Shown here piece after piece: positions 19,772 through 28,707 of a stretch of DNA of 28,723 nucleotides (the stretch's first letter is position 1; each line of letters starts with the position of its first letter). The notes below the pieces were generated by a model, which did no database searches, was not told where the DNA came from, and saw nothing but the letters and a program-made list of their open reading frames with translations. The stretch is from assembly GCA_032718475.1 (NCBI GenBank), contig JAUCBJ010003004.1:1-28723 (forward strand). The letters are read 5' to 3'. This DNA is from Nemertoderma westbladi (taxonomy: Eukaryota > Xenacoelomorpha > Nemertodermatida > Nemertodermatidae). The translations under genes were made by a program, and so were the position numbers.

Positions 19772-20708
19772 CTAGAACGATAACCCGGAATCCGACCCAA
19801 GCGATATCTAGAACGATAACCCGGATTCCGACCCAAGCGATATCTAGAACGATAACCCGGATTCCGACCCAAGCGATATCTAGAACGATAACCCGGAATC
19901 CGACCCAAGCGATATCTAGAACGATAACTCGGAATCCGACCCAAGCGATATCTAGAACGATAACCCGGAATCCGACCCAAGCGATATCTAGAACGATAAC
20001 ACGGAATCCGACCCAAGCGATATCTAGAACGATAACCCGGAATCCGACCCAAGCGATATCTAGAACGATAACCCGGAATCCGACCCAAGCGATATCTAGA
20101 ACGATAACCCGGAATCCGACCCAAGCGATATCTAGAACGATAACCCGGAATCCGACCCAAGCGATATCTAGAACGATAACCCGGAATCCGACCCAAGCGA
20201 TATCTAGAACGATAACCCGGAATCCGACCCAAGCGATATCTAGAACGATAACCCGGAATCCGACCCAAGCGATATCTAGAACGATAACACGGAATCCGAC
20301 CCAAGCGATATCTAGAACGATAACCCGGAATCCGACCCAAGCGATATCTAGAACGATAACCCGGAATCCGACCCAAGCGATATCTAGAACGATAACCCGG
20401 AATCCGACCCAAGCGATATCTAGAACGATAACACGGAATCCGACCCAAGCGATATCTAGAACGATAAACCGGAATCCGACCCAAGCGATATCTAGAACGA
20501 TAACCCGGAATCCGACCCAAGCGATATCTAGAACGATAACCCGGAATCCGACCCAAGCGATATCTAGAACGATAACCCGGAATCCGACCCAAGCGATATC
20601 TAGAACGATAACCCGGAATCCGACCCAAGCGATATCTAGAACGATAACCCGGAATCCGACCCAAGCGATATCTAGAACGATAACACGGAATCCGACCCAA
20701 GCGATATC
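19772..20708. repeat. 36-bp minisatellite, 26 copies
   Basis: The unit joins CTAGAACGATAACCCGG with AATCCGACCCAAGCGATAT (36 bp) and repeats about 26 times with very few changes. Variants are almost confined to the two adjacent bases of AACCCGG (giving AACACGG four times, AACTCGG once, AAACCGG once) plus an A-to-T change in AATCCG in two neighbouring units (near 19813 and 19860). Because 36 is a multiple of three, any stop-free frame stays open. This explains the 324-codon minus-strand frame with unit GRIPGYRSRYRL, which is not considered a gene. High identity indicates recent amplification. Confidence 0.9.
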
Positions 20709-21351
20709 CTTCTAGACCGTCTATATCGGGACTAAGACGCCGTGCAGCGGCGCAACTGATTGCTAATGGTTATCACCACAAATTCTGCACAGGCGAAAAG
20801 TGCTGACGACAAAATTAGAATTGTGTACCTGCATATGCAAATTGTGCCAAAATAGTGTAGACCCTGTCCAGTCCATTATAAACACTGTTCTAAAATACCG
20901 AGTTTTGGTTCGTCACTTAGAACTGCAATGTACCTTTACATGATTTGAAATAACTTTATAGTAATTATTTTCCATTAATGATGCGATGTAATGTAATTTG
21001 TAATTTTATGCGTTATGTATTTTATTCCAAAATTGTATCATTACTCAACGCCGTTAGTATTAACAGCGAGTTGTTATTTAGCACTTTACAACTTTAGAGG
21101 ACATTACAGCATTGTATTGGCCTGTACATTTAGTATTGTATTTTGTGTTATTATAATATAATTATAACAATTAACAATGCGCATAGCTAACCCTCAGGCA
21201 TATAATAACTTGTAACTCCACAGGTATTAGTTAGATTAGTAGTGTTATAACAGCATTGAAAGATTGACCATTAAAATTATAGTAGAACCAAGGTTAATTA
21301 ATAACTGTTGAGAGTAGGCCAACTGGATTGGATTAGCGAATTATATGCTCA

Positions 21352-21987
21352 ATGTCTCAGGGATCGCTGCGGTGTTGCCAATGTGGCATCACCAGCAATG
21401 GTTGCTGTGAAAGCCGTCGTTGCGGATGCTTTCGAGCCGAACGTTCGTGTGTCAGCTGTTGTCAGCTCAATATCGGCCGCTGCAGGAACCAGTACACGCT
21501 ACAACAACTCAGTTCAACCGCTAGTTTACCTTTACCCAGTCCATGTGATGGAAGAGGACAGGTATGTTCGTGCTCTCTCTCGCCAATCCCATCAATCGAC
21601 AGGACTCTCATTGACAATTCCTCAGGGAATGACAGCTCGTTCTTCGGTGACCTAAATAACACCGTCATCTCGACTATTCGATCGAGTAGTCCCATCCTAA
21701 CCAACCTGCCAGCCATTACGATTCCCTTGATCAGCTCCTCGCGTCATGCACTGCCTCCGTCTACTAATGATCGCCAGCCTACGATCCATTGGTTTGAAGC
21801 CTCGTTTCCACTGGAGAGGTTTATCTTCTCTTTACGAGGAGCTTACAACATGGTAGTTCATTGGCATCCCAACCTCTTCCTGTTGCCTCCCGGGGCCATC
21901 GGTAGGGCGGTGGTTTCCGAGATGAGCCGACTGCTGAAACTCTTCTCAGCAGAACCCAGTTACGAAGATGCCTCACAGGGCTTATGA
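21352..21987 (+). CDS. LINE protein N-terminal part, Cys-rich (frame broken at its 3' end)
   Basis: This is the N-terminal region of the retrotransposon protein, 211 codons. Residues 8-46 hold thirteen Cys in pairs (CCQCG, CCESRRCGC, CVSCC, GRCRN), probably a metal-binding nucleic-acid domain. Residues 100-150 are Ser/Thr/Pro-rich linker. Around residues 150-200, the block HWFEASF...VVHWHPNLFLLPPG is like the conserved region before the reverse transcriptase in related multi-copy elements. The frame ends at TGA 21985-21987, while homologous sequence (MILPALLLQKPSRDS) continues at 21984 in the next frame, most simply a one-base deletion. The stop and the next ATG overlap as ATGA, so stop-restart translation cannot be excluded. 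The ATG at 21352 is the first in frame that precedes the Cys block. Confidence 0.65.
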   Translation: MSQGSLRCCQCGITSNGCCESRRCGCFRAERSCVSCCQLNIGRCRNQYTLQQLSSTASLPLPSPCDGRGQVCSCSLSPIPSIDRTLIDNSSGNDSSFFGDLNNTVISTIRSSSPILTNLPAITIPLISSSRHALPPSTNDRQPTIHWFEASFPLERFIFSLRGAYNMVVHWHPNLFLLPPGAIGRAVVSEMSRLLKLFSAEPSYEDASQGL

Positions 21988-22096
21988 TACTCCCTGCACT
22001 TCTGCTTCAGAAGCCAAGTCGTGATTCTGCTGCGTTGGTTCATCGACGGGTTTTAGAGCGCCGGTTCGAGTCATTGAAGTCGGGACATTTTGATCG
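21984..22096 (+). pseudogene. LINE protein, short middle segment in third frame
   Basis: This segment links the N-terminal and reverse-transcriptase frames: MILPALLLQKPSRDSAALVH, then RRVLERRFESLKSGHFDR. After the D at 22092-22094 the related sequence LLQEASAIQAHLPKR continues in the frame of the downstream ORF from 22097, which implies one missing base near 22096. The frame as such stays open to 22238, but beyond 22096 its residues no longer fit the family. Confidence 0.6.
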
Positions 22097-24640
22097 TTAT
22101 TACAGGAGGCAAGTGCCATCCAGGCTCATCTGCCCAAGCGGTCTGCGTGCACTGTTCTGCTGCACAACACTGCCGCTGAGAAAGTTTTCTGTAGACATAT
22201 GCTTACAGGGAATGTCAACGCAGCAATCAGGTGCCTGAACGAGTTAGAAAAGGGGAAGGTACTCTCTCTCGATGAGTCTGTCACAGACAAGAATGGGGTG
22301 ACGAAGAAGGTGCGTGATTTTCTTCTCGATAAACATCCTCCAGCCGCTCCGGCAGATCCATCGACTCTCCTGAGTGGGTACAACCGTGCTCCGGAATTTC
22401 ACCCAGTCATTTTCGAGAAGATTTCAGCTGATGTTGTGCTAAACTGTCTGCTCCAGATCCGGGGAAGCGCTGCAGGGCCTTCGGGACTCGACGTTCAGGG
22501 GTGGAAACATATCGCCACTCGGTTCCGGAACTCTTCAACAGAACTGTGCTCCAGTATAGCTTCTGCTGCAAAGAAGATTGCAAAGTTCCCGCTGGAGTCA
22601 TCAAACCTCTCCTCGCTGCTCTCTGCTCGCCTCGTGGCAATTGATAAGTGTCTGGGGGTCCGACCTATCGGAATTGGTGAGGTGTTGTGTCGCATTATCG
22701 GCAAGACGGTTATATACTGCATCTCTAATGATCTGCAGAGCATTGGCGGGTCGGTTCAGCTCTGCTGCGGGCAGAAGGCGGGGATTGAGCACGCAATCCA
22801 CAGCCTCAGCGATGAGTTTGCCAAGGACGACTGTGAGGCGGTGCTCCAGGTTGACGCTACAAATGCATTCAACTCGATTAATCGTGCCGCTGCAACCCAC
22901 AACATCGGGATGGTTTGTCCCTCGCTGCAAACCATAGTATCGAACTGCTATGCAACTCCTTCAAAGTTGTTCATTGGCGGGGAGTACATACTCTCGTCAG
23001 AGGGCTTCACGCAGGGTGATCCGATAGCGATGCCATCTTACGCAGTCGGATCGATCCCTCTGATCGTCGAGGCGGGTGCTGCAGCGGATGTGCTACAGAA
23101 GTGGTTTGCGGACGATGGCAATGCCGCAGGGACTCTATCGGAACTGCGGAAGTTCTGGGACCTCATCCAGACTCGTGGGCCCTCACATGGCTATTTCCCG
23201 ACAGAGTGCCACCTTCTCGTCAAACCGGAACTGATCCAGGAAGCCCAACGTCTGTTTCCAGATGATGGTTTCACCATTGAAGTCCGAGGGAGCCGACTCT
23301 TAGGAGGTGTCATCGGGAACGACGAGTACCGTGAGGAATTTGTGAACTCTAAGGTAGCTGAGTTTACTACTCAAGTGGATCTTATCACCAAGATTGCCTC
23401 TATGGATCCACACTGCGCCTACGCTGGCCTCACCATCGGCCTAGCAGCTCAGTGGAGGTACATCTCTCGTGTGGTACCCGGGTCGACCCAGTTATTCGGT
23501 GACCTTGAAAATGCAGTTTGGAAGTGCCTCGGCGCACTAACTGGCCAGCCATCCATCTTGACAGTGGAGCGGGAGTTGTTCTCCCTACCGGTCCGGTCAG
23601 GTGGTCTGGCAGTTCCCCTTCCGAGTGACCTGGATGCACAATATGTGAACTCCAGGAGGCTGTGTCAGCCCTTCAATGAACACAATGATCCGGACTCGAT
23701 TTGGGCAGCACAGTGCGAGATCATCAAGGTGAGCCGGAGTACTGACTCCCTGCAATTGGAGGGGAAGCTGAATGCGATTCGCAATCAACTCACGCCAAAT
23801 CAAAAAACTCTCCAAGAACTCGTGTCAGAGAAAGGCGCCTCAGCGTGGTTGAACTCACGCCCCATCACCCTGCTCGACACGCTTCTCAATAAAGAGGAGT
23901 TCAAGGATTCACTCTGTCTTCGCTATTGCTGGTTACCCCAGTCGCTCCCAGCTCGTTGCGCCTGTGGGACACGATTTTCCGTTAATCATGTCCTGTCGTG
24001 TCCCACTGGTGGTTATCTGTCAATCCGGCACAACGAGATCCGGGATTTCGTCGCATCAACCCTGACCGAGGTCTCCCAGAACGTCTCGATTGAACCCCGA
24101 TTGCAGCCTATCTTTGGTGAGCAGTTCGAGAGGCGTTCAACAACGGAGGACCATGAGGCGCGGCTGGACGTGGCGATGTATGGGTTTTGGGGATCGAGAT
24201 TCCAGAGAACCTTTTTGGACATCTCGGTTTTCAATCCTCTCGCTCCGACCAATGCAGCAATGACACTAGAGGGCGCCCATCTCCATCACGAGGCGCGGAA
24301 TCGGGGTCGGTATGAAGAACGAGTCAGGGAAGTCGAGCTGGCGACCTTCACACCACTGATCATGTCTGCTTTCGGAGGAATCTCACCATCCACGGCGCAG
24401 TTCTTCAAACACCTTGCTGTTCTGTTGGCGGATAAGCGGGAGATCAGCTACACAGAGTGTGTTACCTGGATCCGACGACACATCAGTTTTCTGCTGGTTC
24501 GGGCCGCCCACATGTGCCTGCGCGGGTCAAGGTCATCACGCCACCGGCCAGTTCATAACGCCAACCTGGGAGAAATCTCCATCCGGCTCACAAACAACGG
24601 GGCGGCCATCGGAGGCAGCGGGGGTGAAATGCGGGGTTGA
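22097..24640 (+). CDS. LINE reverse transcriptase and restriction-like endonuclease
   Basis: This is the main enzyme of the element: it nicks target DNA and copies its own RNA into the break. The frame is open from 22094 and the first ATG is at 22199 (residue 1, 813 codons), but family-like sequence starts upstream, so that ATG is probably not the native start. Reverse-transcriptase motifs: RPIGIGE (155-161), QVDATNAF with D219, EGFTQGDP (268-275), FADD (303-306), and a GYFP...LVKP block (331-343). A zinc knuckle C587-x-C589-x7-H597-x3-C601 follows. The endonuclease shows RLDVAM (D657) and FLDISVF (D674), then RYEERVREVE (704-713) and FTPLI. The C-terminus ends with MCLRGSRSSR. All catalytic residues look intact, so only the upstream frameshifts disable it. 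GC content is far above the flanks. Confidence 0.8.
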   Translation, partial: LLQEASAIQAHLPKRSACTVLLHNTAAEKVFCRHMLTGNVNAAIRCLNELEKGKVLSLDESVTDKNGVTKKVRDFLLDKHPPAAPADPSTLLSGYNRAPEFHPVIFEKISADVVLNCLLQIRGSAAGPSGLDVQGWKHIATRFRNSSTELCSSIASAAKKIAKFPLESSNLSSLLSARLVAIDKCLGVRPIGIGEVLCRIIGKTVIYCISNDLQSIGGSVQLCCGQKAGIEHAIHSLSDEFAKDDCEAVLQVDATNAFNSINRAAATHNIGMVCPSLQTIVSNCYATPSKLFIGGEYILSSEGFTQGDPIAMPSYAVGSIPLIVEAGAAADVLQKWFADDGNAAGTLSELRKFWDLIQTRGPSHGYFPTECHLLVKPELIQEAQRLFPDDGFTIEVRGSRLLGGVIGNDEYREEFVNSKVAEFTTQVDLITKIASMDPHCAYAGLTIGLAAQWRYISRVVPGSTQLFGDLENAVWKCLGALTGQPSILTVERELFSLPVRSGGLAVPLPSDLDAQYVNSRRLCQPFNEHNDPDSIWAAQCEIIKVSRSTDSLQLEGKLNAIRNQLTPNQKTLQELVSEKGASAWLNSRPITLLDTLLNKEEFKDSLCLRYCWLPQSLPARCACGTRFSVNHVLSCPTGGYLSIRHNEIRDFVASTLTEVSQNVSIEPRLQPIFGEQFERRSTTEDHEARLDVAMYGFWGSRFQRTFLDISVFNPLAPTNAAMTLEGAHLHHEARNRGRYEERVREVELATFTPLIMSAFGGISPSTAQFFKHLAVLLADKREISYTECVTWIRRHISFLLVRAAHMCLRGSRSSRHRPVHNANLGEISIRLTNNGAAIGGSGGEMRG

Positions 24641-25040
24641 GCTGCTGTGGATTATCGGTGCAAAGTAGATAGTCAAAGACGATGGGTTCCTCCGTTGTCG
24701 GGTCAGCAACTCTGTCAACCTCTGCGGTACCAGCACCGGCGACGTCCACACCATCACCTGCTCCGGGAAGACTGGCCGTTATGTCGTTGAGTTAAAAGGA
24801 ATCAGCGAATATCTTACTCTTTGTGAAGTTGATGTCTTTCCCTTATAGAGACGAAGAACAACGAATTACAGCAACAGTAGCCGAGACTGTAGATCTAACT
24901 TATATTGTTAATAACAAAGTTTCTGTTGGTGGCATACTTTCACCTACAATTATATGTAAAATATTATATAAATTTTAATGTAATTATGAAGCTATTAAGA
25001 ATTATCGTTGCGATAAAAAAAAATAAAAAAAAAAAATTGT
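24641..25040 (+). other. LINE 3' untranslated region and poly(A)
   Basis: After the TGA at 24638-24640, GC-rich sequence fades into AT-rich DNA and ends in an A-rich run (about 25014-25037) interrupted by single T residues. This is typical of a LINE 3' end. The foldback C arm starts about 65 bp further on. Confidence 0.6.
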
Positions 25041-25102
25041 TTACGTGGTAAATAATTTATAATATATAAATAATATATTTTAAATAATATATATATAATA
25101 TA

Positions 25103-26841
25103 TATAAACTTTCATTTGCTGCAATTTGGTCAATGGACGTAATTGAAGCATCCTCGTTAAGTAAGATACAAAATTTAATGGTAGCTAGTGTTTTAGGTAG
25201 GTTTAGCTAGTAATTTCGACACTGGTTGGTTCCAACATCCTACTTCCTTCTATAAATATTTTGTAGTAGCTAGTTCTTATTACTATTTGTATAGAAAATG
25301 TTCCAGAAGATGATAGCTATTCATTTTAAAAATTATGTTCTAGAACAAATATTTTTTGTTCTAGAACATTTTTTATAAAAATATCTGGATTATATTTAAA
25401 ACGCATGGAAGAATTGTTCTAAAACGTGTTTAAAATCAATAAAAAAAATTTTAACATTTTTTTCAGAATATTTTTTATTCACAATTTCTTTTATTGATTT
25501 TAAACACATTTAAGCACAATCCTGGATAACACCGACCTAGACCCAGAGGTGTTTCGTGATAGTGTCGCATTACATTATGGCCTGACACCGCCCGGCCTCC
25601 CTGCCGCGTGTGATGGCTGTGGGAATGATTTTACTACTACCCATGCTCTAAGTTGTAAATCAGGCGGGCTAGTAATCAAGCGCCACAATGAGGTTAGGGA
25701 GGTGTTTGGAGATTTAATTTCAGCAGTTGTCGGTCCCTCTTCGGTTGAGCGGGAGGTGACACTTGCGAATGGGCACCTTGACTGACAGGGATTAAACATC
25801 AGGGGAGTTCGCGCAGACCTAGTGGCACGTGGTATCTGGACCAATCAGAGGGTGGCGTCTTTCGACATTGCCGTGATAAACGCCGACGCCACCTCATACA
25901 TCCAGAATAACCGTTCCACGAGGTCAATCCTCAAGCAGAGGGTCCGCGCAAAGAAGCAGCATTATCACGATATGTGCGAGTCGAGGAGGATGTCATTTAC
26001 AGCACTTGTCGGCACCACAGAAGGAGTGTGGTGTAAGGAAACCAACATCTTCATACATCACCTCGCAGAGTCACTGGTAGCCAGACACGAATGAATGCGG
26101 GAGAGTGGCCTCACCCGGGTGGTATACGCCGCAGGCTCCAGTTCGCTCTCTTACGCTCCAGCTCGCTCTGCTTGAGGGGCGGCCGCCGTCCATGGCGGGC
26201 ACTCGGGTTCGGCGACGGTGCTGCTCTTCGTGGTTCGGATGTGAGAGATCACTATTAACTGCCCAGATGAGGATAAACTTTATCTGATTACAAGTCTGAT
26301 AGAAAAAGAAGGACAAGGAAGGACCACAATCAAACCAAAAAGATAAAGAAGAAATTACTGAGAACAAATGAAGAAGGAAAAAGAAGCATTCGAAAAAGAG
26401 TTGAAAATCTATTTCATTGAATCTATTGTTATATTCATTCAGTCTCAATTAATTAATTTTATTATATAATATTAACGGTTTTTTTTTTCATATGAATCAT
26501 AAAATTTTCTATATGAAAATGTTTTTTTAAACACGTTTTAGAACGATTCCATGTGTTTTAAATATAATCCAGATTTTTTTCTAAAAATGTTCTAGAACAA
26601 AAAATATTTGTATTTTAAAAAAAATTATAGCTATCATCTTCTGGAACATTTTCTATACAAATAAAAATAAGAACTAGCTACTACAAAATATTTATAGAAG
26701 GAAGTAGGATGTCGGAACCATTGTCGAAATTACTAGCTAAACCTACCTAAAATACTAGCTACCATAAAATTTTGTATCTTACTTAACGAGGATGCTTCAA
26801 TTACGTCCATTGACCAAATTGCAGCAAGTGAAAATTTATAG
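25103..26841. mobile_element. Foldback element C with captured LINE fragment
   Basis: The left arm (about 25103-25434) and right arm (about 26529-26841) are inverted copies. For example TTTGCTGCAATTTGGTCAAT (25115-25134) pairs with 26806-26826, and the doubled TTCTAGAA region at 25338-25366 pairs with 26590 onward. One TTCTAGAA is lost in the right arm. The loop carries a GC-rich LINE fragment (25517-26258). Between arm and fragment sits a perfect 19-bp hairpin, GTGTTTAAAATCAATAAAA at about 25421-25439 and its inverse at about 25490-25508. No transposase and no clear target duplication. Confidence 0.75.
25517..26258 (+). pseudogene. LINE zinc knuckle and restriction-like endonuclease C-terminus, in loop of foldback C (broken)
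   Basis: This is about 245 codons of the C-terminal end of a restriction-like-endonuclease LINE, different from the one at 21352-24640. Blocks: FRDSVALHYGLTPPGLP, zinc knuckle CDGCGNDFTTTHALSC (C-x2-C-x7-H-x3-C), RHNEVREVFGDL, endonuclease RADLVARGIW and ASFDIAVINADA (second acidic residue), and KKQHYHDMCESRRMSFTAL. A TGA at 25783-25785 lies in frame. A frameshift near 26094-26115 moves to the frame reading LQFALLRSSSLCLRGGRRPW, which ends at TAA 26256-26258. GC content is much higher than the surrounding arms. The reverse transcriptase part is absent, so this is a captured piece and not functional. Confidence 0.75.
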
Positions 26842-27065
26842 AACTTTCCCCATATCAAAATATCAAATTGTTGTAAAAAAAATCTTGCCCCCAGTCACCA
26901 CCCCCAGTTAACACGATGGCATGGCCTTGTATATAGTACGCCTTGACCATAATCCCATCGGATTGGGGAATCGATGCGCCACGAATTAAATCGCTCTCAA
27001 TCATCACTGGACCGATACATAATACATCTTATTATTAATGGAAAATTGCACAGCTCAGTATAAGA
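26842..27065. other. Spacer between foldback C and the downstream LINE
   Basis: No gene recognised. The downstream LINE's homology may begin within this stretch but cannot be followed. Confidence 0.4.
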
Positions 27066-28025
27066 TTGCTAGTTCAGCTAGGAGAGGTAAAATGGGGTTG
27101 TGGAATCCGCAGAATCCGCAATACAATTCTAACAAGCCAAGACCTATCAAATTGTGTGAAGTCATGTATTGTACTTAATGATGACCCCTGCAACCTAGCT
27201 GATCATACACCTGTATCCGCAACGCTGTTCTATGATAAAGACATCAATTGTTGCTTGAAACTATACAAGCAGAAGGCCGAATTTTTTAATTTCAATAAAG
27301 CAACAACAGACCAAGTTAATCAATGTAATGATGAAATTGAATCCTACCTTACCGCTCATTTCAACACCATGTACAGTGAGTCAAATTACTCAACAGATCC
27401 AGAATGCGCTAAAATATCCCTGAACATAGTCTCACAGACAATACTCCATGCTGCAAGAAATCACATCCCACGTACATACTTAAAGCGAAGGACCAAATAG
27501 AACTACAGCGCTATTGCCCGCAAGGGTAAAATCCAACAAGGAAACAAAATTGGTCTCCTTAAGGAGGACATGGGAAAGGCCAAGCTTGCATGGGAGAATG
27601 GTGGAGGTGTCATTAATTACTCGAGCGAGAATGAATCCTACATATATTACCGTAATACTTGTCGTCGCTACAGCACATCACTATCATACGTCCAGAAGAG
27701 ACAATATGAACAACACATAACAGAGATGGCTGAATACTGCAAAGGTAACGACAATCGATTCTGGAGGTGTATAAAATCTGCTCACCAATATATTGATCCT
27801 TCTGAAGAAGCAACAGATAATTTAATCAACTACTACCATGATCACTTCAAATTACCTATGACTTGTAAAAAACAACAACACAATGCAAACCATCTACCAC
27901 CCAATGAATTAGTACCCCTGATAAACCCAACGAAAATTGCAGAGGCAATTCGGTCACTTAACAGCAATAAAGCTTCTGATGTTTTCAACCTGAAGGCAGA
28001 GCGACCTGTTCTGAAGGCTGTCTGA
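27066..28025 (+). pseudogene. APE-type non-LTR retrotransposon: endonuclease end and start of reverse transcriptase
   Basis: One frame (phase of 27066) runs to 28025 with a single in-frame TAG at 27498-27500. The first part has LNDDPCNLADHTPVSATL, the C-terminal SDH-like motif of the apurinic-type endonuclease used by CR1, L2, Jockey and similar elements. The second has KAKLAWENGG, YRNTCRRY, NRFWRCIKSAH, NYYHDHF and IRSLNSNKASD, the usual linker into the reverse transcriptase (FW, YY-x-x-HF, K-A-x-D). The N-terminal endonuclease is missing or too diverged. After about 28010 the frame shifts. It is unrelated to the restriction-like-endonuclease element at 21352-24640. Confidence 0.7.
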
Positions 28026-28645
28026 AGGCCTGCGATTTGGTTTATGTGATGGTCTTCTTCGTTTCCTATCTCATATGTTCAACACCCTGAGAGTTACTGG
28101 ATCATGTCCAAACAAATTAGGAAAGTCACTACTGATACCAGTCCACAAAAGGAAAACAATGCAAAAAACACAATAAGACCAATGCAAAAAACTATCGAGG
28201 GATAACACTAATAGCTATTATCGCAAAACTCTGGGATAACTACAGTACTAAAAGAGTAGGAGCTCTTTTCACAGTTAAATACAAATGACCTACAACTGGA
28301 TTGTAACCACTAATAAGCACTGAAATCACTTACTTGAGCGTTACCAATATAATCTCCTACTTCAACAAGCAACACTCAGAAACACATATCCTTTCCTTGG
28401 ACTTGTCATCAGCCTTCGACAGGGTAGACTATACAAAGCTGCTTCAGATTCTAGAGGCCCATAATGTAGAACCCCACCTCCGCAGAACGCTTATGGCATA
28501 CTACCATTCTGGCTCTGCATACCTCTGCATCATCGGTGGCATTCGACACAATAACGTAATCAATCCGACAGGGTAGTATATTATCTCCTTTCCTGTTTAA
28601 TATCTATATCTCTATTGCTAAACATCTTGTTTATCTCAAGTTTAA
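28026..28645 (+). pseudogene. APE-type non-LTR reverse transcriptase palm, multiply broken
   Basis: This continues the previous feature in shifting frames: GLRFGLCDGLLRFLSHMFNT and GKSLLIPVHKR, then, in another frame, NAKNYRGITLIAIIAKLWDN, then the frame at 28334-28576 with ILSLDLSSAFDRVDYTKLLQ (motif A aspartates), then another frame with QGSILSPFLFNIYIS (motif B) from about 28569. At least three frame changes and several stops make it a relic. The YADD-type catalytic motif C is not seen: similarity is lost after about 28640, before the window ends. Confidence 0.7.
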
Positions 28646-28671
28646 ATCATAATTACATTAAATATACAGCG

Positions 28672-28707
28672 GTTGCTATGGAAATTTCACGTTGTTGCTA
28701 TGGAAAT
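28672..28707 (+). repeat. Two X-box-like GTTGCTATGGAAAT units
   Basis: GTTGCTATGGAAAT occurs at 28672-28685 and 28694-28707, spacing 22 bp. It is the same unit and spacing as in the arrays of foldback A (3600-3830), so another copy of such an array probably begins here and continues beyond the window. Confidence 0.5.

Larger units (their letters stand above)
20709..25040 (+). mobile_element. Non-LTR retrotransposon with restriction-like endonuclease, 5' end uncertain, poly(A) 3' end
   Basis: A GC-rich coding body (21352-24640) is followed by a 3' region of about 370 bp and an A-rich tract (about 25014-25037) that marks the 3' end. The 5' boundary is unknown: 20709-21351 is AT-rich and may be leader or flanking DNA, and the minisatellite lies immediately upstream. 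No long terminal repeats are seen. The domain order (Cys-rich N-terminus, reverse transcriptase, zinc knuckle, restriction-like endonuclease) places it with the R2/NeSL/HERO/Utopia type of LINEs. Exact clade needs phylogeny. Confidence 0.75.

Noticed and set aside
19726-20700. 324-codon minus-strand ORF with perfect 12-residue repeats
   Set aside because: It is produced by a 36-bp minisatellite whose length is a multiple of three; the ORF lacks any non-repeat domain and its start and stop lie at or beyond the array edges.
21308-21655. 115-codon ORF overlapping the LINE N-terminal frame
   Set aside because: It is out of frame with the Cys-rich block that matches the element family; treated as a shadow.
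26105-26287. 60-codon ORF after the captured LINE fragment
   Set aside because: The LINE C-terminal motif (FALLRSSSLCLRGG) is in a different frame over the same bases.
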